From contig PMFP01000167.1 in NCBI GenBank assembly GCA_003155175.1, forward strand, positions 16,323 to 33,392: a DNA stretch of 17,070 bases, written 5' to 3'. Of the stretch, positions 13,551 to 17,070 are shown in pieces (position 1 is the first letter of the stretch; every line of letters starts with the position of its first letter). The notes beneath the pieces are model-generated. The model made no database searches, was not told the DNA's origin, and saw only the letters and a list, made by a program, of their open reading frames with translations. Source of the DNA: Vulcanimicrobiota bacterium (GTDB lineage: Bacteria; Vulcanimicrobiota; Vulcanimicrobiia; Vulcanimicrobiales; Vulcanimicrobiaceae). A program made the translations under genes and the position numbers.

Positions 13551-14821
13551 GCGGCGCGACGCTCGGCGTGATGGAGACGTGCGCGCGATACGGCGTCGAG
13601 GGTCGCGTGCGAGAAGCGGCGCTGCGCGCGGAGGCGGGCGTCGCCGGCCTGACCTATCCCGCGCAGCGCGCCGTGAAGTCGAACGTGCTCGCGGCGTTCC
13701 TCGAGGAAGGCGTGAGCGAGAACGATCTCGCCGGATCCACCGGCTACGGGTACGACGACGCCGGCCGGGCGCGCTACGAGTCGCTCCTGGCGCGCGTGCT
13801 CGGCGCCGAGCGCGCGTTGGCGCGCCTCTCGATCGTCAGCGGCACGCACGCGATCGTCACGGCCGTCGCGGCGTGCGTTCCGCACGGTAAGACGCTGCTG
13901 TCGGCGACGGGGCGTCCGTACGACACGTTGCGCAACGCGATCTGCGACGCGCCGTTCGCGCTCGCTCAGAGCGCGGGCATCGGATATCGCGAAGTCGCGC
14001 TGCGCGGCGACGGATCGCCCAACGAGGACGCCATCGCGGCCGCGCTCGAGTCCGAAGACGTTGCGGCGGTCTTCGTGCAGCGTTCGCGCGGCTATGCGCC
14101 GCGCCCGTCGCTCGACGTCGACGGCTGCGCCCGCATCGTCGAGCTGGCGCGAGCGTCGAAATCGCGTCCGCTCGTACTCGTGGACAACTGCTACGGGGAG
14201 CTGGTGGAAGCCCGCGAGCCGTGCCATGCCGGTGCGGATCTCGTGATGGGGTCGCTGATCAAGAATCTGGGGGGCGGCCTTGCGCCCGGCGGCGGCTACG
14301 TCGCGGGCCGGGCCGGCGTCGTCGAACGGGTCGCCGCGCGACTGTACGCGCCCGGACTTGGCGACGCGCTCGGCCCGACGTTCGGTTTCGGCCGCGCCTT
14401 CGTGCAAGGGTTGTTCGTCGCGCCGCTCGTTGTGGAGCAGACCTTGCGCGGTCTCGACTTCACGGCGGCGCTGTTTGCGCAGCTCGGATATCGCGTGGAC
14501 CCGCAGCCGGGAGCCGTCCGCACCGATATCGTGCAGGCGATTCGCTTAGGCGAGCGCGACGCGCTGATTCGATTCGCGGAAGGGCTGCAGAAGGCGATGC
14601 CGGTGAATGCGCGCTACCGTCCCGAGCCGGGACCCGTGCCGGGCTACGTGGACCCGGTGATCATGTCGAGCGGCGCCTTCGTCGGCGGCGCGACGATCGA
14701 GCTCTCGTGCGACGCGCCGCTGCGCGAACCGTACGAGGTCTACGTGCAAGGCGGCATCGTGACGGAACACGCGGTGCTGGGAGCGCTCTTTGCAGCTCGG
14801 GCCGTTGGTGCCGGAAGCTAG
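13547..14821 (+). CDS. PLP-dependent methionine gamma-lyase-like protein (YnbB / 'aluminum resistance' family)
   Basis: A 424-residue fold-type I PLP enzyme matching the PF06838 family across its length. Visible landmarks are STGYGYDDAGR (64-74), SGTHAI (98-103), TGRPYDTL (121-128), QRSRGYAPRPSL (178-189), VDNCYGELVE (212-221, with Asp213 for the PLP ring nitrogen), GSLIKNLGGGLAPGGGY (235-251, with Lys239 as the Schiff-base lysine), QGLFVAP (287-293), RTDIVQAI (325-332), and the C-terminal MSSGAFVGGATIELS and YVQGG. The reaction is not established for the family; sulfur amino-acid C-S lyase activity is the usual guess. The start is GTG 13547, overlapping the EIIC stop by 4 bases, so the two are translationally coupled. 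In Firmicutes, as I recall, this gene often lies near hflX, glnR or lexA, so the proximity here may be an old association. Confidence 0.92.
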   Translation: MSGATLGVMETCARYGVEGRVREAALRAEAGVAGLTYPAQRAVKSNVLAAFLEEGVSENDLAGSTGYGYDDAGRARYESLLARVLGAERALARLSIVSGTHAIVTAVAACVPHGKTLLSATGRPYDTLRNAICDAPFALAQSAGIGYREVALRGDGSPNEDAIAAALESEDVAAVFVQRSRGYAPRPSLDVDGCARIVELARASKSRPLVLVDNCYGELVEAREPCHAGADLVMGSLIKNLGGGLAPGGGYVAGRAGVVERVAARLYAPGLGDALGPTFGFGRAFVQGLFVAPLVVEQTLRGLDFTAALFAQLGYRVDPQPGAVRTDIVQAIRLGERDALIRFAEGLQKAMPVNARYRPEPGPVPGYVDPVIMSSGAFVGGATIELSCDAPLREPYEVYVQGGIVTEHAVLGALFAARAVGAGS

Positions 14822-14839
14822 CCGGCTGGATGGGTCGCG

Positions 14840-15055
14840 CTAGACGTCTTGGCGGCCGAGGAATCCGTAGAAGAAGTAGCGCGAGCCGTCGGAGGTGGTG
14901 ATGACCACCCGGGTCGCTTCCAGCTCGGCGCTGGCGACGGTCTTGCCGGCCAGATTCTCGAGAATGGTCTGGGCCTGGAAGAACTCCGCCTCGCGCAACG
15001 CGTCAGGGGGTTCCTCCTCCATCAGATGGAGCAACTCGTCAATGCGGTTATTCAT
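14840..15055 (-). CDS. Small hypothetical protein
   Basis: A 71-residue protein that I do not recognise. The first half is acidic and helical (MNNRIDELLHLMEEE, then REAEFFQAQTILENLAGK). The second half looks like a beta hairpin (ATRVVITTSDGSRYFFYGFLG). There is no signal peptide or membrane helix. The ATG start has no Shine-Dalgarno sequence. Instead a TACGAT hexamer (TAnnnT type) lies 8-13 bases upstream, the spacing seen for leaderless transcripts. It is convergent with the PLP-enzyme gene (18-base gap, no visible terminator) and divergent from the FHA gene (80-base gap). The compact, non-repetitive composition and the divergent promoter-like spacing support a real gene. Confidence 0.65.
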   Translation of the reverse strand: MNNRIDELLHLMEEEPPDALREAEFFQAQTILENLAGKTVASAELEATRVVITTSDGSRYFFYGFLGRQDV

Positions 15056-15135
15056 AATGTATATCGTACAGTAATCGGCCGGAGACCGGATTTGTTGAGG
15101 GGGCGGGCCGGGTCGCTCTTGAAAGGGTCGCGGCC
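15056..15135. promoter_or_regulatory. Divergent promoter region of the 71-residue protein and the FHA gene
   Basis: The 80-base gap contains the local A/T-rich island AATGTATATCGTACAGTAAT next to the leftward start. It provides TACGAT as a leftward -10 candidate and TACAGT as a rightward one. A short inverted repeat, TGTA-N5-TACA, lies within it. Closer to the FHA ATG, AAAGGG (15121-15126) can serve as ribosome binding site. No clear -35 boxes were found. Confidence 0.35.
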
Positions 15136-15429
15136 ATGTTCCAGCTGGAGGTATTGAGCGGACCCTTGGACGGGAAGACCTGGACGTTCGACCGCGAGAT
15201 TTCGATCGGTCGCGACGACGCCATGGTCGAGGCCTGCATACCGCTCGACCGGTACGTCTCGCGCCGCCACGCCCACCTTCGCGCCGAAGGGGACGCTCTC
15301 ACGCTGACCGACCTCGAGAGCCGCAACGGCACCAAACTGGACGGCGAGGCCGTCACGGGCGATGCCAAGCTCGGGGTCGGGGTGCCGTTCACGGTCGGGC
15401 GCACGGTCCTACGGGTGACGCGCGCCTAG
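15136..15429 (+). CDS. Single-domain FHA (forkhead-associated) protein
   Basis: A 97-residue stand-alone FHA domain that binds phosphothreonine peptides. The canonical recognition residues are present: Gly25-Arg26 in ISIGRDD, Ser42 and His45 in VSRRHAHL, and Asn64-Gly65-Thr66 in DLESRNGTKLDG. The protein is just one beta-sandwich without linker, transmembrane segment or effector domain. It therefore most likely acts as an adaptor for a Ser/Thr kinase substrate encoded elsewhere. ATG 15136 has AAAGGG 9 bases upstream. It ends 17 bases before panC and may be co-transcribed with it, though no functional link to pantothenate synthesis is evident. Confidence 0.92.
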   Translation: MFQLEVLSGPLDGKTWTFDREISIGRDDAMVEACIPLDRYVSRRHAHLRAEGDALTLTDLESRNGTKLDGEAVTGDAKLGVGVPFTVGRTVLRVTRA

Positions 15430-15446
15430 CGCGGAAACGACATTTC

Positions 15447-16274
15447 GTGCAAGTCGTGGATGCCATTCTTCCGGCCCGTGCCGCGTTCGGAGCCGTGCCC
15501 CGGCCGCTCGGGTTCGTCCCGACCATGGGCGCGCTCCACCGGGGCCATCTCGAGCTCGTGCGGGCGGCCCGCGCATCGTGCCGGACCGTTGCCGTCTCGC
15601 TCTTCGTCAATCCGCTGCAGTTCGGCCCGGACGAAGACTTCGCGCGGTACCCCCGGGACCTAGCAGGCGATTGCCGCCAGCTGGAAGAGGCCGGCGTAGA
15701 CCTCGTGTTCGCACCCGAGCGTGAAACCATGTACCCCCCCGGATTTTCGACGTCCGTGGACGTGGGCGAGATCGGGGCGCGATACGAGGGCGCGGTGCGG
15801 CCCGGGCACTTTCGCGGCGTCGCGACCGTGGTGCTCAAACTCTTGAACGTCGTGAGGCCCGACGCGCTGTTCCTCGGTCAGAAGGACGCCCAGCAGACGG
15901 CGGTGCTCCGGCGCATGGTGCGCGATCTCGACCTCGACGTACGCGTCGAGATCGTGCCGACCGTGCGCGAAGCCGACGGCCTCGCGCTCTCGAGCCGCAA
16001 CGCCTACCTCTCGGTCGCGCAGCGAGCGGCCGCTCCGACGCTGCAACGCGCGCTGCGCGAACTATACGCCGCGCTCGCACGCGGCGACGGGAAAGAGAAC
16101 GCCGTGCGCGCGGCCCGCGGCCTGCTCGACCCGGCCGCGACGCTCGACTATCTCGACGTCGTGGATGCCGACACGTTCGAGCCGCTCGATGCGCCGCGCG
16201 CGGGCGCGTTCGTCGTCGGCGCCGCGCGGTTCGGCCAAACGCGTTTGCTCGACAACATTTGGCTGCCGGCATGA
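15447..16274 (+). CDS. panC: Pantoate-beta-alanine ligase (pantothenate synthetase)
   Basis: A 275-residue cytosolic enzyme that joins pantoate and beta-alanine with ATP to form pantothenate. Motifs in order: PTMGALHRGH (25-34, the HxGH nucleotidyl-transferase site with His31 and His34), FVNPLQFGPDEDFARYPR (53-70), GHFRGVATVVLKL (120-132), FLGQKDAQQ (142-150, an ATP-site segment), and ALSSRNAYL (180-188, the KMSKS-like loop). Length is slightly below the usual 280-290. The start is GTG 15447; GTG 15456 is an equally readable alternative, since no strong Shine-Dalgarno sequence distinguishes them. The stop overlaps coaBC as ATGA, which couples two consecutive parts of the CoA pathway. Confidence 0.96.
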   Translation: MQVVDAILPARAAFGAVPRPLGFVPTMGALHRGHLELVRAARASCRTVAVSLFVNPLQFGPDEDFARYPRDLAGDCRQLEEAGVDLVFAPERETMYPPGFSTSVDVGEIGARYEGAVRPGHFRGVATVVLKLLNVVRPDALFLGQKDAQQTAVLRRMVRDLDLDVRVEIVPTVREADGLALSSRNAYLSVAQRAAAPTLQRALRELYAALARGDGKENAVRAARGLLDPAATLDYLDVVDADTFEPLDAPRAGAFVVGAARFGQTRLLDNIWLPA

Positions 16275-17070
16275 ACGGCTCGCGCGTTCTGCTCGGCGTC
16301 ACGGGCGGCATCGCCGCGTACAAAGCGGCCTCTCTGGCAAGTGCGCTGGTGCAGCGCGGCGCGATCGTGGACGTGATCATGACGGCGGGTGCCGAGCGCT
16401 TCGTCACGCCGCTGACGTTTTCGTCGCTGACCGCGCGTCCGGTCTACACGTCGCTGTGGGACGCACCGGAGAAGATTCCGCACGTCCGGCTCGTCCGCGA
16501 AGCGCGCGCGATCCTGGTCGCGCCCGCCACGGCCAACGTCATCGCCAAAATCGCGACCGGCGTCGCCGACGATCTGCTCACGACCGCGCTGCTCGCGGCG
16601 CGCGTTCCCGTCGTGATCGCGCCAGCGATGAACTCGGCCATGTACGAGAGCGACGCCACGCGCGCGAATCTGGCGACGCTGCGCGCACGCGGATACGAAA
16701 TCGTCGAACCGGAAATCGGATTCTTGGCCGAGCGCGAAACCGGCGTCGGCCGGCTCGCCTCCGAAGATCGCCTGATCGCGGCGCTCGAGCGCGTGCTCGC
16801 GCGCGCCGATTCCCTTTCCGGCGTGCGCGTCGTCGTCACCGCCGGTCCGACGCGCGAGGCCTTCGACCCGGTCCGCTTCGTCAGCAACGCGTCCACCGGC
16901 GCGACCGGCATCGCGCTGGCGCACGAGGCCGCCGCGCGCGGCGCCGCCGTGACGCTGCTGCTCGGACCGACGCTGCTCGAACCGCCGGCCTCGGTCGAAG
17001 TCGTGCGCTTCGAAACGGCCGCCGAGTTGCGCGAGGCCGCGGCCGATCGCGCGCGCGACGCCGGCGTCGT
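16271..17070 (+). CDS. coaBC: Bifunctional phosphopantothenoylcysteine decarboxylase / phosphopantothenate-cysteine ligase (5' part)
   Basis: The first 266 residues of CoaBC (Dfp) are visible and the gene runs off the window. It couples 4'-phosphopantothenate with cysteine using CTP (CoaB), then decarboxylates the product (CoaC, FMN). The N-terminal flavoprotein domain has GVTGGIAAYKA (9-19), the catalytic His71 in IPHVRL, VAPATANVIAK (83-93), GVADDLLTT (97-105) and the PAMN motif (118-121, with Asn121). The CoaB domain begins with VTAGPTREAFDPVRFVSN (189-206). In the substrate clamp, the position usually occupied by Cys (LACG in E. coli Dfp, Cys158) reads LAERETGVGRLA, so Glu154 replaces it. 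ATG 16271 overlaps the panC stop by 4 bases. Confidence 0.94.
   Translation, partial: MNGSRVLLGVTGGIAAYKAASLASALVQRGAIVDVIMTAGAERFVTPLTFSSLTARPVYTSLWDAPEKIPHVRLVREARAILVAPATANVIAKIATGVADDLLTTALLAARVPVVIAPAMNSAMYESDATRANLATLRARGYEIVEPEIGFLAERETGVGRLASEDRLIAALERVLARADSLSGVRVVVTAGPTREAFDPVRFVSNASTGATGIALAHEAAARGAAVTLLLGPTLLEPPASVEVVRFETAAELREAAADRARDAGV

Noticed and set aside
14221..14901. Second + strand frame overlapping the end of the PLP enzyme gene
   Set aside because: It is Arg/Gly/Ala-rich out-of-frame translation without motifs. The PLP family C-terminus is read in the main frame.
15053..15075. TACTGTACGATATACA resembling an E. coli-type SOS box upstream of the 71-residue gene
   Set aside because: The CTGT and ACA half-sites are separated by 7 bases, not 8, and the second arm lacks the final G. 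The genome's LexA boxes are of the CGAAC-N4-GTTYG type.
1..17070. CRISPR array, tRNA/rRNA, transposon or phage signatures
   Set aside because: No regularly spaced repeats, cloverleaf-like sequence, rRNA segment, transposase or integrase motif was seen on either strand by reading. A dedicated tRNA scan was not possible.

Overview
The window is a GC-rich, gene-dense bacterial chromosome segment with most genes on the + strand. It mixes diderm traits (a 1,319-residue TonB-dependent-type outer-membrane receptor) with Terrabacteria-style SOS control (LexA boxes of the CGAAC-N4-GTTYG type, and a LysM protein divergent from lexA as in Bacillus and mycobacteria). By inference this suggests a diderm Terrabacteria lineage such as Candidatus Eremiobacterota (WPS-2). 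I cannot confirm the taxonomy from sequence alone. I see no rRNA, tRNA, CRISPR array, transposase or phage gene.

Layout. (1) 1-1252: the 3' end of an isoprenylcysteine methyltransferase-like membrane protein, then a zinc-type cation diffusion facilitator. (2) 1302-6702: a tightly packed catabolic operon of thiolase, 3-hydroxyacyl-CoA dehydrogenase, acyl-CoA dehydrogenase, sucC and sucD. Two junctions are 4-base ATGA overlaps. It joins beta-oxidation or short-chain acyl-CoA steps to the TCA enzyme that makes ATP from succinyl-CoA. (3) 6881-10910: a large outer-membrane receptor with a carboxypeptidase-like regulatory domain and 18 cysteines, closed by a strong intrinsic terminator. (4) 10936-11148: a small CxxC protein of unknown function. 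(5) 11195-14821: an SOS locus. A small LysM protein resembling YneA-type division inhibitors (- strand) and lexA (+ strand) diverge from a 229-base region with three LexA boxes. Overlapping with lexA and each other are a cellobiose-family PTS EIIC-like membrane protein and a PLP enzyme of the YnbB (methionine gamma-lyase-like, 'aluminum resistance') family. (6) 14840-15429: a small - strand unknown gene divergent from a single-domain FHA protein. (7) 15447-end: panC overlapping coaBC by 4 bases, the pantothenate-to-CoA pathway.

How they fit together. Regions 2 and 7 both serve CoA-thioester metabolism. The most unusual part is region 5: lexA appears to be the first gene of a three-gene overlapping unit whose other members (EIIC homologue and YnbB-type lyase) have no textbook SOS role. 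This would place a sugar-transporter-like protein and a PLP enzyme under DNA-damage control beside a putative division checkpoint protein.
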